A stretch of 64,000 nucleotides of DNA from JBKBIP01 sp046297495 (GTDB lineage: Bacteria > Planctomycetota > Planctomycetia > Gemmatales > Gemmataceae). The stretch covers positions 1 to 64,000 of the forward strand of contig JBKBIP010000015.1 of the NCBI GenBank assembly GCA_046297495.1. The letters are read 5' to 3'. A program made the translations under genes and the position numbers. Below the pieces are notes generated by a model that was given only the letters and a program-made list of their open reading frames with translations, was not told where the DNA came from and made no database searches. Shown in pieces: positions 35,942 to 43,903 of the stretch; the first letter of the stretch is position 1, and each line of letters begins with the position of its first letter.

Positions 35942-36574
35942 TCAACTCTTGAGGTACCAAATACGACCGGAAACTTGAACGGCGGCGCTGAGATTCAGCA
36001 CAAAACCATTGCCGGAGCTGGTGGTAAACCAGGGTTCGCCGTCGAAATCCAAGATGATGGCTCCCCCCGCTTGAAGAGGTAGGGGGCCGGTCAAGTTGCT
36101 GCTAGAGCCGTCCCGGAATTGAACCGTCACTGCTTCCGCCACCACCAGCATCAGGCGATACACCCTCACCGTCTGGCCGAAGGTACCGCTGACCAGGGTA
36201 TGGTTACCGCTGCTGGAGACGTTGACGGCTCCGGCAGTTAGTGCCGCGGTGGCGGCCTGGAGACTGATTTTGCCAATGGCGTTCCCGCCAGCGGGCAAGG
36301 CTGGCAATGTCGCCACGTCCACCTTGCCGATGGTGTTGGTCCCCGCCGGCAAGGAAGGTAGAGACACGACATCCACATCGCCAATGTGGTTGGCGCCGGC
36401 AGGGAGCGCCGCGGCCACGACGACAGGTAGGGGATTGTTGGCGCTGATGTCGCCGTCATTGACGCCATCATCCCCCAGGACGATCTTGGAACGTGGGTAC
36501 TTCACTCCGGCAATGTCATCCGTGGCGATCACGTCGCCGTGGAAGCCGGGATTGATGGTGGTGTTGTCGGGCAT
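35942..36574 (-). CDS. Cassette protein with LPAGxNxIG repeats
   Basis: 210 residues. Residues about 52-105 hold three tandem repeats of 18 or so residues, each with LPAG-x-N-x-IG followed by V/I-D/S-V/L and LP. The N-terminus has DDGVNDGDISANNPLPV and the C-terminus is a beta-rich Gly/Ser domain (GGAIILDFDGEPWFTTSSGN). Such repeats occur in phage fibres and surface adhesins. It follows portal by 73 bases. Confidence 0.6.
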   Translation of the reverse strand: MPDNTTINPGFHGDVIATDDIAGVKYPRSKIVLGDDGVNDGDISANNPLPVVVAAALPAGANHIGDVDVVSLPSLPAGTNTIGKVDVATLPALPAGGNAIGKISLQAATAALTAGAVNVSSSGNHTLVSGTFGQTVRVYRLMLVVAEAVTVQFRDGSSSNLTGPLPLQAGGAIILDFDGEPWFTTSSGNGFVLNLSAAVQVSGRIWYLKS

Positions 36575-36647
36575 GGATGGTTGGTAGTTGTCAGTTTTCA
36601 GTTGTTAGTTACTGGAAATCAGACGTTCGATGAACAGCTTGGGAAGA

Positions 36648-38003
36648 TTAATCAGGTTTTTCCACGCTGATGAGTTGTTCGGAGCGGTGGTTGTCCGTCG
36701 GTTTCCAGTTGAGGGGAAGCCAGGGGACGTTGCCCCAGGCAACCGGCGGTAGGCCGCGTTCTTGACGGACCTCGTTGATGGTTTTGACACCCAGACGCAG
36801 ATCAATTTCTTGCTGTTTGAGTATCTGTTCTTGCGATTCGGAAACGGGGTCTTCCGAAGCCAGGAATAACCGGCCGCTGGGATCGTACAACGGCACCAGA
36901 CGTTCATTGAGCTTCTCATCCCGGCGGCGCAGGCGGGGGCGGATGGCCAGCATCATGTGCTGCTGGCAACTGGCTTGCAGATTGGCCAAGTTGGTGTCCT
37001 TGGTCAAGTAGGCCAGGGGAATATGGAAGGCATTGGCCACGTCTTCCTTGGTAGCGGCATACTCGGCCAAAGCGGCCAAGTCCCCCATGGATTGCTTGAG
37101 GATGTCCACCTTCAAACCGGACTCCGCGACTAACGCTTTGCCGGACCCTCCTTGGCGGAACTTGACGTTCCATTGTTCCTCCAAGCGGTCGCGCTCTTCG
37201 GGACTAATCGGCTCCGTGGGGGAGATGACGGCGCTGGGGACGGCCTGATTAGCGTAGATGGCTTGCTTGACGGCCTGATAAGTGGAGGTGGACGCCACTT
37301 GCTCAAAGGCAGCCCGCAACGGCGAGAAACCAGCCGCGTAGGGGTCGCGCGGATCGGGGTAACGGAAGTGGATGACCTCCTCCGAGGCCAAGCGCTGTTG
37401 CTGGCCGCCGACGCGGTACAGGTAGTAATCGACTAACCGCGGGGAACCCCGTTCACGCCAGGGAGTAATATGTTGCGCGGGCACGATCCAAATTTGTTCG
37501 GGGATGCCGAGCGCTCCCATTCGCAGATACCAGTAAGCACTGCCGAGTACCTCTTGATATAACGTCGTCAATTCCCACAAATCGAAGGCATTGTGGACGG
37601 GGTTCACCTGACGAAGTAAGGTTAGCAAGGGATGCTCGACTACCTCCTCGATGGTGACGGACCCTTTGGTATAGGGTGTCAAGTGAGGTGCGTTTCTCAG
37701 GGAGTGTTCCGTCCCTGCTGGCAGGGCCTTGGTCAGACACTTGGGCCGTTCTTGGCCGAGAAACGTGGCCACGTAGAGCTTGGGGGGAAACGACGCGCAG
37801 ACGCTGGCATTGATGCTAGCGCAGGTCCAGGCGGTGTTCTTCAGCTCCGCCAACAGCTCACTGGCGGTCGGTTGGCGGATACGCTGGAAGGCGTCCACGA
37901 AGGAGGAGCCGGGCCAGACGTTGCCGCCCAAAAGCAAAGGGGACGCCTTGGGGGACAGCCAACGCGCCAGACGCCAGCAGGTTTTCGCAAGGAGTAATCG
38001 CAT
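36648..38003 (-). CDS. Phage portal protein, HK97 family
   Basis: 451 residues. The portal forms the dodecameric entry ring for DNA. Family segments are clear: TAWTCASINASVCASFPPKLY at the N-terminus, HPLLTLLRQVNPVHNAFDLW, YWYLRMGALGIPEQIWIV, VIHFRYPDPRDPYAAGFSPLRA, and DVANAFHIPLAYL near residue 330. The C-terminal tail (INEVRQERGLPPVAWGN) is also typical. It starts 73 bases after the large terminase stop. Confidence 0.88.
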   Translation of the reverse strand: MRLLLAKTCWRLARWLSPKASPLLLGGNVWPGSSFVDAFQRIRQPTASELLAELKNTAWTCASINASVCASFPPKLYVATFLGQERPKCLTKALPAGTEHSLRNAPHLTPYTKGSVTIEEVVEHPLLTLLRQVNPVHNAFDLWELTTLYQEVLGSAYWYLRMGALGIPEQIWIVPAQHITPWRERGSPRLVDYYLYRVGGQQQRLASEEVIHFRYPDPRDPYAAGFSPLRAAFEQVASTSTYQAVKQAIYANQAVPSAVISPTEPISPEERDRLEEQWNVKFRQGGSGKALVAESGLKVDILKQSMGDLAALAEYAATKEDVANAFHIPLAYLTKDTNLANLQASCQQHMMLAIRPRLRRRDEKLNERLVPLYDPSGRLFLASEDPVSESQEQILKQQEIDLRLGVKTINEVRQERGLPPVAWGNVPWLPLNWKPTDNHRSEQLISVEKPD

Positions 38004-38076
38004 AATGGATTGCTAGTATATCGTGGTTTGAGAAAAGGGTTTAGCGAACGCGCCGAAGGCAAGTAAGCGTGCTCAC

Positions 38077-39378
38077 CTATGGCTCGCTCGCCAAACAAGG
38101 AGGGCGGCGCCGGGCGGCGTCCAAACCGCGGCCGGCGCCGGGGTCGAAGGGTCCCTCAGCGGATGAACGTTCACCGCGTAGCCGAGCGATGAAGCGGGCG
38201 TCCAGCCGGCTCACCAGATAACGCAGCGCGCCCAGTGCGTGGTTGTGTTCGTCAATGGGGTTTTCGCCAGGAAATCGGCGTTCGTTGGCGGTTGGGTAGC
38301 GGTAGCGGCGAGCTTCGTCGCACAGGTGAGGACAGCCGCGGCGCGATACTTTGAGCCGGCCGGTGCGAAGTCGGGCAGTGACGGCCGCGATACCCAGGCG
38401 AATGTCATTGTTGGCACTCCGCACCACGAACCCCGCCCGGCGCAGTTCCTCAATCTCCGTCCGGCCCGCTGGGTCCGCGTACCAAGTTACCTGGCGCGGT
38501 AGCGCCTGGGCGTGATCATGCAACGGCATCTCCCGGCCATAATGTTCATGGCCGATCCACAATACATCATTGTCGGCGAGTACCCCCCAGACGGCGGCGA
38601 AGGGATTGCGCCAGCCGAAGTCGATACCTCCCACCGCTTTCCCCGCTGGCAAGGACTCTTCCTCACTCAGACAGTCGGCGAAATCGGGATACACCAATCC
38701 CTCCAACGCCGTGAACAGACAGTTGTATTCCTGATCCACCCAACCTGCCCCCAAGGCGCGCAGCTCCTCGGCGATGAAGTCATCGGTGATGCGTGGGCAG
38801 TCGCGCCAGGCAATCTGAATTTTCTTCCACGGGCCGTCCGAGTGCCACTCCTCGAAGAAGAAGCCGCGTTGACCGAAGGGAGTGGACAAGCAGATAAGAC
38901 GTCCCCGCGATACCGCCAACATCGGGCGGACACTACGGTACAAGTCATCCGGGACGCGGGCAGCTTCGTCGATGACCAACAGGGTAACGCCGCTGAAGGA
39001 GCGAATGGTTCCCTCCCGTCCTGGCAAACTGACGATGCGGCTACCATTGACCAATTCCAAATGATGCTCGGTTTCCGAGACGGTGGCGATCGGGCGGCCA
39101 ATGGCTCCGTAAGCGGCGCGCACTTTGCGGAAAATCTCCGAGGATTGCCGTTGACTGGGGGACAGTAACAGTACCAGTGCTTTGGGTTGGAACAGAGCGG
39201 TGTGTAGGGCCAACGCCGATACCACCGTCGATTTGCCACTTTGCCGGCTGCAATTTAGCAAGATTTGCCGATCCGATGACATTAACAAGCTCCGCTGCCA
39301 AGGGTCTGGCGTTAATTCGCTCGCGCGCAGGATCAAGGACGGATCCAATGCCAAAGCCAGAGGATGAAAACGGGACAT
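38077..39378 (-). CDS. Terminase large subunit
   Basis: 433 residues. The packaging motor has Walker A SRQSGKST (about 44-51), Walker B VIDEA (135-139) and the RNase H-like nuclease domain with Asp at about 253 (GGIDFGW) and 302 (WYADPAG). The third nuclease Asp, usually in an HALDALRY-like motif, is replaced: the segment reads HNHALGALRY, with Gly at about 383 and an Asp seven residues before. I chose the ATG at 39378 because the longer frame crosses the predicted promoter. Confidence 0.85.
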   Translation of the reverse strand: MSRFHPLALALDPSLILRASELTPDPWQRSLLMSSDRQILLNCSRQSGKSTVVSALALHTALFQPKALVLLLSPSQRQSSEIFRKVRAAYGAIGRPIATVSETEHHLELVNGSRIVSLPGREGTIRSFSGVTLLVIDEAARVPDDLYRSVRPMLAVSRGRLICLSTPFGQRGFFFEEWHSDGPWKKIQIAWRDCPRITDDFIAEELRALGAGWVDQEYNCLFTALEGLVYPDFADCLSEEESLPAGKAVGGIDFGWRNPFAAVWGVLADNDVLWIGHEHYGREMPLHDHAQALPRQVTWYADPAGRTEIEELRRAGFVVRSANNDIRLGIAAVTARLRTGRLKVSRRGCPHLCDEARRYRYPTANERRFPGENPIDEHNHALGALRYLVSRLDARFIARLRGERSSAEGPFDPGAGRGLDAARRRPPCLASEP

Positions 39379-39463
39379 GGTTATCCCTTCACGAATCCAA
39401 GGAGTCAACTCTTCACCCAGTTGAACTGCATTCCGGCGACAATTATTTTCTCCCTCTATTTTC

Positions 39464-39492
39464 ATGATAGTGTACAAATGTACAAATAGCAA
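39464..39492 (-). promoter_or_regulatory. Predicted cassette promoter with operator-like site in the spacer
   Basis: On the minus strand TTGCTA (39492-39487) and TATCAT (39469-39464) are 17 bases apart. The spacer contains TGTACA twice, two bases apart (39471-39484); TGTACA is itself palindromic, so this looks like a repressor-binding site between -35 and -10. Transcription would start near 39457, about 80 bases before the terminase ATG. Confidence 0.6.
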
Positions 39493-39588
39493 GAGGGATT
39501 TTATTTTTTCCTCCAAAAATCCAGGGAGAGTGGCGCTCGCCGGTAGCTTGCTTGCTAAATTCTATTTATAAATTTATTTAAATATTCA

Positions 39589-40230
39589 TTACTTAACATA
39601 ACAAGCCCGATAAATCGGCCGGCCTGCGATGCGGAACTTGCGCTCGAAGTGCGTTAGGTAATCGAGATCATGTTGAGGATCGGTAGCTTGCGATGGGGGG
39701 AGGGGACGGAGTTCGGTCTGACTAGAAACTGTCTCTTGAATGATGGCAAAGTAGTCGGACACATCGGTGGCAACGTGCAGTTGGCCGCCCGGTCGCAGCA
39801 CGCGCGCACAGCTGCGGGCGAACTCCTCGGTGAAGACGCGCCGCTTCCAGTGCCGTTTCTTCCACCACGGATCGGGGAAGTACACATGCACCGCTTGCAC
39901 CGAGTCTTCCGGCACCAGGCAACGCAATACCCCGCGGGCATCGGCCTTGAGCAGACGCACGTTGGACAATTGTTGCTGGTGCAACCTCCCGGCGGCCAGC
40001 AGCTGGTACTTGCGTGAGATGTCGATGCCGAGAAAATTGACATCGGGACAGGCGGCCGCCGCGCGCGTCAGAAACAAGCCCTTGCCGAAGCCGACCTCGA
40101 CCTCCACCGGGCGCTCATTGCCGAAGATGTCCACCCAGCGCCACGGCGACGGTGGCTGCTCGGTGACAAAGGGTAGCTCTAGCAGGTAGGAACGCAGCGT
40201 GTCTAGTGGTAGTCGGTTCGAGCGTTTCAT
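39589..40230 (-). CDS. trmB: tRNA (guanine-N7-)-methyltransferase
   Basis: 213 residues. TrmB makes m7G46 in tRNA using S-adenosylmethionine. The AdoMet loop VEVGFGKGLFL, DISRKYQLLAAGR, and the signature VHVYFPDPWWKKRHWKRR are all present, in the usual order. The upstream DNA toward the terminase gene is AT-rich. Full length. Confidence 0.92.
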   Translation of the reverse strand: MKRSNRLPLDTLRSYLLELPFVTEQPPSPWRWVDIFGNERPVEVEVGFGKGLFLTRAAAACPDVNFLGIDISRKYQLLAAGRLHQQQLSNVRLLKADARGVLRCLVPEDSVQAVHVYFPDPWWKKRHWKRRVFTEEFARSCARVLRPGGQLHVATDVSDYFAIIQETVSSQTELRPLPPSQATDPQHDLDYLTHFERKFRIAGRPIYRACYVK

Positions 40231-40301
40231 GATTTTGCATGGTGGTTTGATACGGATTAGTCGCCATACCCGCGACGCTTCTCCGCAGCATCGCTAAACT
40301 G

Positions 40302-40910
40302 TTAGTTAATTATCCGAAACGTCAGGTTAATTCTTGGTCCACATGGGCGCGACGACTTGGGCAGTTGGTGTAGCCAGCGGTGTTGCGTGGGGCCGCGCAT
40401 CAGCAGCAGGCTGCCGTGGGTCAAGTCGATGTCGTGTCGCTGTTTCGGCTTCTTCTTGTGCTTGAACTGAAAGCGGCGCGTGGCGCCGAAGCTGACCGAA
40501 GCGATGACGGGATTGACTCCTAACTCCGGCTCGTCGTCGCTGTGCCAGGCCACGCTGTCGCGCTCATGGCGGTACAGGTTCAGCAGCACGCTGTTGAATG
40601 CCACTTCGGCCACCGTCTCCAGGCGTTGTTTGATGGCCCGCAGCTCCGGCGTCCAGGGCCGGGGATGGTGCAAAATGCCGGAATAGGTATAAGCCTTCCC
40701 TTCCTCTCCATACCAGGCCACCAGCCGCGGCACATCGATGTTTCTGCCGTAAAGGGTGATCCGTTCCTGCTGCCAGGCGATGGTCTGTGTTAAAATTTCC
40801 ATCAACATGTCGCTTTCGTCGGCTGGGAAGCAATGCGGATAATAGACCACGTCCGCTTCGGGCAAGGACAGGGGGATGGCGTCGGGTGTGGGGGGCGTGG
40901 TTGGTGGCAT
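40302..40910 (-). CDS. alkB: AlkB-like Fe(II)/2-oxoglutarate dioxygenase
   Basis: 202 residues. The iron ligands are visible as WHSDDEPELG (His, Asp) and the later His in GPTQHRWLHQLPK; the 2-oxoglutarate Arg is in RINLTFR at the C-terminus. FGATRRFQFKHKK is typical of the ALKBH2/3-like group that removes alkyl lesions from DNA. A 32-base repeat lies 13 bases upstream of the ATG and is shared with the Uma2 leader. Confidence 0.87.
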   Translation of the reverse strand: MPPTTPPTPDAIPLSLPEADVVYYPHCFPADESDMLMEILTQTIAWQQERITLYGRNIDVPRLVAWYGEEGKAYTYSGILHHPRPWTPELRAIKQRLETVAEVAFNSVLLNLYRHERDSVAWHSDDEPELGVNPVIASVSFGATRRFQFKHKKKPKQRHDIDLTHGSLLLMRGPTQHRWLHQLPKSSRPCGPRINLTFRIIN

Positions 40911-40922
40911 GTTGCTTAGGGG

Positions 40923-40954
40923 TGCTCCCCGGCGGGTCGCACGCTAAACGATGT
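40923..40954 (-). repeat. 32-base repeat in the alkB leader
   Basis: Identical to 41623-41654. On the minus strand it starts ACATCGTTTAGCG and ends GCCGGGGAGCA, placing GGGGAG upstream of the alkB start. Shorter relatives starting GTTTAGCG occur at 43834 and 62625. Confidence 0.8.
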
Positions 40955-40969
40955 CCTGATAATGACCTC

Positions 40970-41617
40970 CTATCCTTGCCGGTCCAGCTCGGCGAACAGC
41001 TGCCGCAAGGGGAGGGTGAAGCCCGGCAACACCGGGGCGCCGTCGAGCGTGTCGGCCTCGCGCAGTTCGGTGAAGGTATCCACGGCGCTATAGACCCGCG
41101 CGGTACGGGTCGCGGGGTCGATTTCCCAGACAAGCCGGACGCCGGTGCTGAAATAGTCTTGTCGCTTGAGGCGCATCTCGGCGGCGGTGTTGTTGGCGCT
41201 GAGAATTTCCACGGCCAAGTCGGGAACCAAATCGGGAATCGGCTCTTCGGGCCGGCGGCGGTGGGGCAACCGATCCCAGGACACAAAAGCGACATCCGGC
41301 AGCCGAATCCGCCCCGACCAGAGGCGAAGCGGACCGTCAGGCGAAGTTACATGTCCCAAATTACGAGTGCGAACAACTGAATTGAGCAACTCAATTAAAA
41401 AACTGGCTAGAATGGATTCGGAATATCCCATGGTTTTCTCCACCAGCACGCCGTCGATCAATTCGCACAGGCGTTTGCGCGGCGCTTCCAGCGCTTTTAG
41501 GACGTCGGCTTCGGTGGCGGTGCCGGGATACGGCTGATAACGGATGCGCCGCAACGGAATGCCGCCCAGCTGCTCAACCAGGTCGGCGAGGGTGTCGATG
41601 GTGGTCGCGGTGGCCAT
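40970..41617 (-). CDS. Uma2 family putative endonuclease
   Basis: 215 residues of the DUF820/Uma2 family, a restriction-endonuclease-like fold abundant in planctomycetes and cyanobacteria. The PD-(D/E)xK-like residues are in PDLVPDLAVEILSANN and the later RLVWEIDP; the family's YRYxPGTATExDVL-like N-terminus is seen as YQPYPGTATEADVL. Biological role unknown. A 32-base repeat supplies GGGGAG just before its ATG. Confidence 0.82.
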   Translation of the reverse strand: MATATTIDTLADLVEQLGGIPLRRIRYQPYPGTATEADVLKALEAPRKRLCELIDGVLVEKTMGYSESILASFLIELLNSVVRTRNLGHVTSPDGPLRLWSGRIRLPDVAFVSWDRLPHRRRPEEPIPDLVPDLAVEILSANNTAAEMRLKRQDYFSTGVRLVWEIDPATRTARVYSAVDTFTELREADTLDGAPVLPGFTLPLRQLFAELDRQG

Positions 41618-41622
41618 GATAT

Positions 41623-41654
41623 TGCTCCCCGGCGGGTCGCACGCTAAACGATGT
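41623..41654 (-). repeat. 32-base repeat in the Uma2 leader
   Basis: Second copy of the repeat at 40923-40954. It ends 6 bases before the Uma2 ATG, so its GGGGAG lies at ribosome-binding distance. It also immediately follows the stop of the FabZ-like gene. Confidence 0.8.
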
Positions 41655-41655
41655 A

Positions 41656-42141
41656 CTATTCTTTATGCAATGGCACGCCGATGACGTCGGCATGGAATAC
41701 CATGTTGTCGCCGACGAAACCTTGGACGTTGAAGAGGGTCTGCCGGCGGTGGAGACGGAGGCCTTTGCCAATGAGCAAGAGGCGGTCGCCGGGGCGGACG
41801 ATGCCGCGAAAGCGGACGTTTTCCAGGCCGCCGAAGCCGATGAAATCCCCCCCCATGACATGTTGCGTTCGGCCATAGTAGCCGCTGAGCTGGGCCGCCG
41901 CCTCGCACATCAGCACCCCGGGCAGCAGCGGAAAATCGGGCAGGTGGCCGCGCACCCAAAACTCCTCGGGGCGCACCTCCTTGTAGCCGGCGATGAGTTG
42001 GCGGGCGGGATCGAGCAGCACGATGGCCGTCAGCTGCTCCATCTCGAAGCGCTGCGGATTGACGGCGCGAATGGCTTCCTGGTCGGCCAGGATGTGGTTC
42101 CAATCGATCTCCTCCAGGTTGAGATGAGCAGGCGGCGGCAT
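41656..42141 (-). CDS. fabZ: FabZ-like 3-hydroxyacyl-ACP dehydratase
   Basis: 161 residues with a hot-dog fold. The active-site His is in VRGHLPDFPLLPG and the Glu in MCEAAAQLSGYY, as in FabZ, which dehydrates 3-hydroxyacyl-ACP in fatty-acid elongation. The 50-residue N-terminal part (NWNHILADQEAIRAV-like) differs from E. coli FabZ. Other fab genes are absent here, so a specialised lipid role is possible. Confidence 0.78.
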   Translation of the reverse strand: MPPPAHLNLEEIDWNHILADQEAIRAVNPQRFEMEQLTAIVLLDPARQLIAGYKEVRPEEFWVRGHLPDFPLLPGVLMCEAAAQLSGYYGRTQHVMGGDFIGFGGLENVRFRGIVRPGDRLLLIGKGLRLHRRQTLFNVQGFVGDNMVFHADVIGVPLHKE

Positions 42142-42308
42142 GGGAACTCCTTTCGTGACTATTCGGCATCAATAACGAATGTTCTATGAACAGAAGAACA
42201 GAGGATGTCCGCCCGAGGGGGATACTCCGTACTATAATAATGTAGGAAAAGCGTTGACAAGTTAAGACCTCGAAACCCGATTTCACAACCCGAATCATTG
42301 ACTATTCC

Positions 42309-43253
42309 ATGAGCGAAACGCATTCCCATTCGGACGTGCCTCACAATACTCCCCCCGCGCCGCCGGGCTTGCCGCCGGTGTTGCCGCCGTCGGGCCGGCA
42401 TATCGTGCAACTGTTCGTCGTGCCGATGGTGATTGTGCTGGTGGTGACGGGGATATTGCTATTCAGCTGGTTTTATGTGGCAGAGTGGTTCTTCGGCGGT
42501 TCGGGGGGGCCGAGCCGCATGGTCGAGAACCTCCAGAGCGACAATTTCGACGTGCGCTGGCGAGCGGCGAACGACCTGGCCCAAGTGCTCAAGCGCGACG
42601 AGAACCTCGCCTCCGATCCGCGCGTCGGCTTGGCCCTGGCGGAAGCGCTGCGCAAGGCGCTCGACGACTTCCGCCAAGCGGGGCAGGAGTTACGCGGCAA
42701 ACAAGACCAACTGTCCGCGCGCGAGCAGGCCCAGCAGCGCAAGGCGTTTCTGGAACAGCGCCGCTACATCCAATTTCTGAGCGCCGCGTTGGCCAGTATG
42801 CGCGTCCCTATCGGGACCGATCTGCTCGGCGAGATGGCCCTCAGCGGCGGCCAAAGCGGCGATGAGAAATCGACCGTGCTGCTGCGCCGGCATGGGGTGT
42901 GGACCTTGGCCAATCTCGGCGAGAGCGTGCAGCGCTACGACCAGCTCCCCGCCGACCGCCGACAATGGCTCGAAGCGCAGTTGCAACAAGAAACCCACCA
43001 AGGGGGCCAACGCGGCGAATGGGCGCAGCGCGGGTTGCTGTTCCTGCAAGGCCAACCAAGCTTGAACGTCGTCGATACGCTGGTGGAATGCGCCCAGGCC
43101 GAGGACCGTTTCCTCCGCAAAAGCACGACGTTGGCCCTCGCCTTCTGGCCCGCCCGCTCGCCGCACGACGAAAAACGCATCGAAGACACCCTGTTGCGCC
43201 TGACCCGCGACACCGGCTGGGGCACGCAGGTGGAAATCGGCGAAAATGAGTGA
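42309..43253 (+). CDS. Membrane-anchored HEAT-repeat-like protein
   Basis: 314 residues: a His/Pro-rich cytoplasmic N-terminus, one membrane helix (LFVVPMVIVLVVTGILLFSW, about 34-55) and a helical exported or cytoplasmic domain. NFDVRWRAANDLAQVL looks like a HEAT unit and recurs in form (WEIRYNATLALAQRG) in the 155-residue gene at 43904. First of a run of small membrane genes before rho. Function unknown. Confidence 0.65.
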   Translation: MSETHSHSDVPHNTPPAPPGLPPVLPPSGRHIVQLFVVPMVIVLVVTGILLFSWFYVAEWFFGGSGGPSRMVENLQSDNFDVRWRAANDLAQVLKRDENLASDPRVGLALAEALRKALDDFRQAGQELRGKQDQLSAREQAQQRKAFLEQRRYIQFLSAALASMRVPIGTDLLGEMALSGGQSGDEKSTVLLRRHGVWTLANLGESVQRYDQLPADRRQWLEAQLQQETHQGGQRGEWAQRGLLFLQGQPSLNVVDTLVECAQAEDRFLRKSTTLALAFWPARSPHDEKRIEDTLLRLTRDTGWGTQVEIGENE

Positions 43254-43278
43254 GGACGCGTCATGGGCAAGACGACCT

Positions 43279-43446
43279 ATGAGCAACAAATGGCAGCGCT
43301 TCGAGGTGTTGCTTCCCCTCCAGTTCAATGATGGCCGAGACGTACCGGGAACATAGATAGCGGAAGCCGGCCTCGAAATCGTGGCTCGCTTCGGAGCAGC
43401 CCATTATGAAACCCAGAAAGTCGAGTGGAACTGTTGTGGCTGGTGA
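43279..43446 (+). pseudogene. Remnant gene with in-frame stop
   Basis: The frame reads MSNKWQRFEVLLPLQFND, then GRDVPGT, a TAG at 43354-43356, and continues as AEAGLEIVARFGAAHYETQK before a TGA at 43444-43446. The two halves read like one small soluble protein of a planctomycete hypothetical family, but the product is cut by the stop and truncated at the C-terminus. Decayed copy is the simplest reading. Confidence 0.5.
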
Positions 43447-43486
43447 GCTATCGCATTGAAATAGAATAAGAATGGTTTTGATAATC

Positions 43487-43834
43487 ATGGACCAACCCGC
43501 GCTTTTCTTACTGATTTTCGTCTTCGTCTCTACCTTGATGGTGGGGGGGTTCTTGCTGCTTAGTTTCGTCTTGGTGTTTCGCAGTTGGTTGGTGGGACTT
43601 TTGAGTGGCGCGCCGGTGCGTGTTCTGGACATCGTGGGCATGCGCTTGCGCGGCAATCCGCCGCGCTTGATCGTCGAGGCTTACGCCACGTTGCGGCATC
43701 GCGGCGTTCAGGTGACGGTGGCCCAGGTGGAAAGCGCCTACATCGCCCACAAGGGGAAAATCTTCGACAGCACCCGCTTGGCCGACCGGGTGGAGAAACA
43801 GGCACGCCCACAAGAACCAGCGCGCCCGGATTAG
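43487..43834 (+). CDS. FloA N-terminus-like small membrane protein
   Basis: About 115 residues. A hydrophobic N-terminal helix (ALFLLIFVFVSTLMVGGFLL) is followed by LLSGAPVRVLDIVGMRLRG and RGVQVTVAQVESAYIAH, which resemble the region of flotillin-like FloA between its helix and SPFH domain (GVGMRLR and NQLESHYLAGG motifs). The SPFH domain itself is absent and the gene ends with a normal stop. Start uncertain: no good ribosome-binding site; an ATG five codons upstream is possible. Confidence 0.55.
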   Translation: MDQPALFLLIFVFVSTLMVGGFLLLSFVLVFRSWLVGLLSGAPVRVLDIVGMRLRGNPPRLIVEAYATLRHRGVQVTVAQVESAYIAHKGKIFDSTRLADRVEKQARPQEPARPD

Positions 43835-43903
43835 CTGTTTAGCGTGCCAGCCAACGGCGAGCTAAACCTCCTATTTTCAATCGAATAAAGGACTCTAAGC
43901 GTA

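Noticed and set aside
39379..39516. N-terminal extension of the terminase frame
   Set aside because: It runs through the predicted -10, -35 and operator; the ATG at 39378 gives the normal terminase N-terminus.
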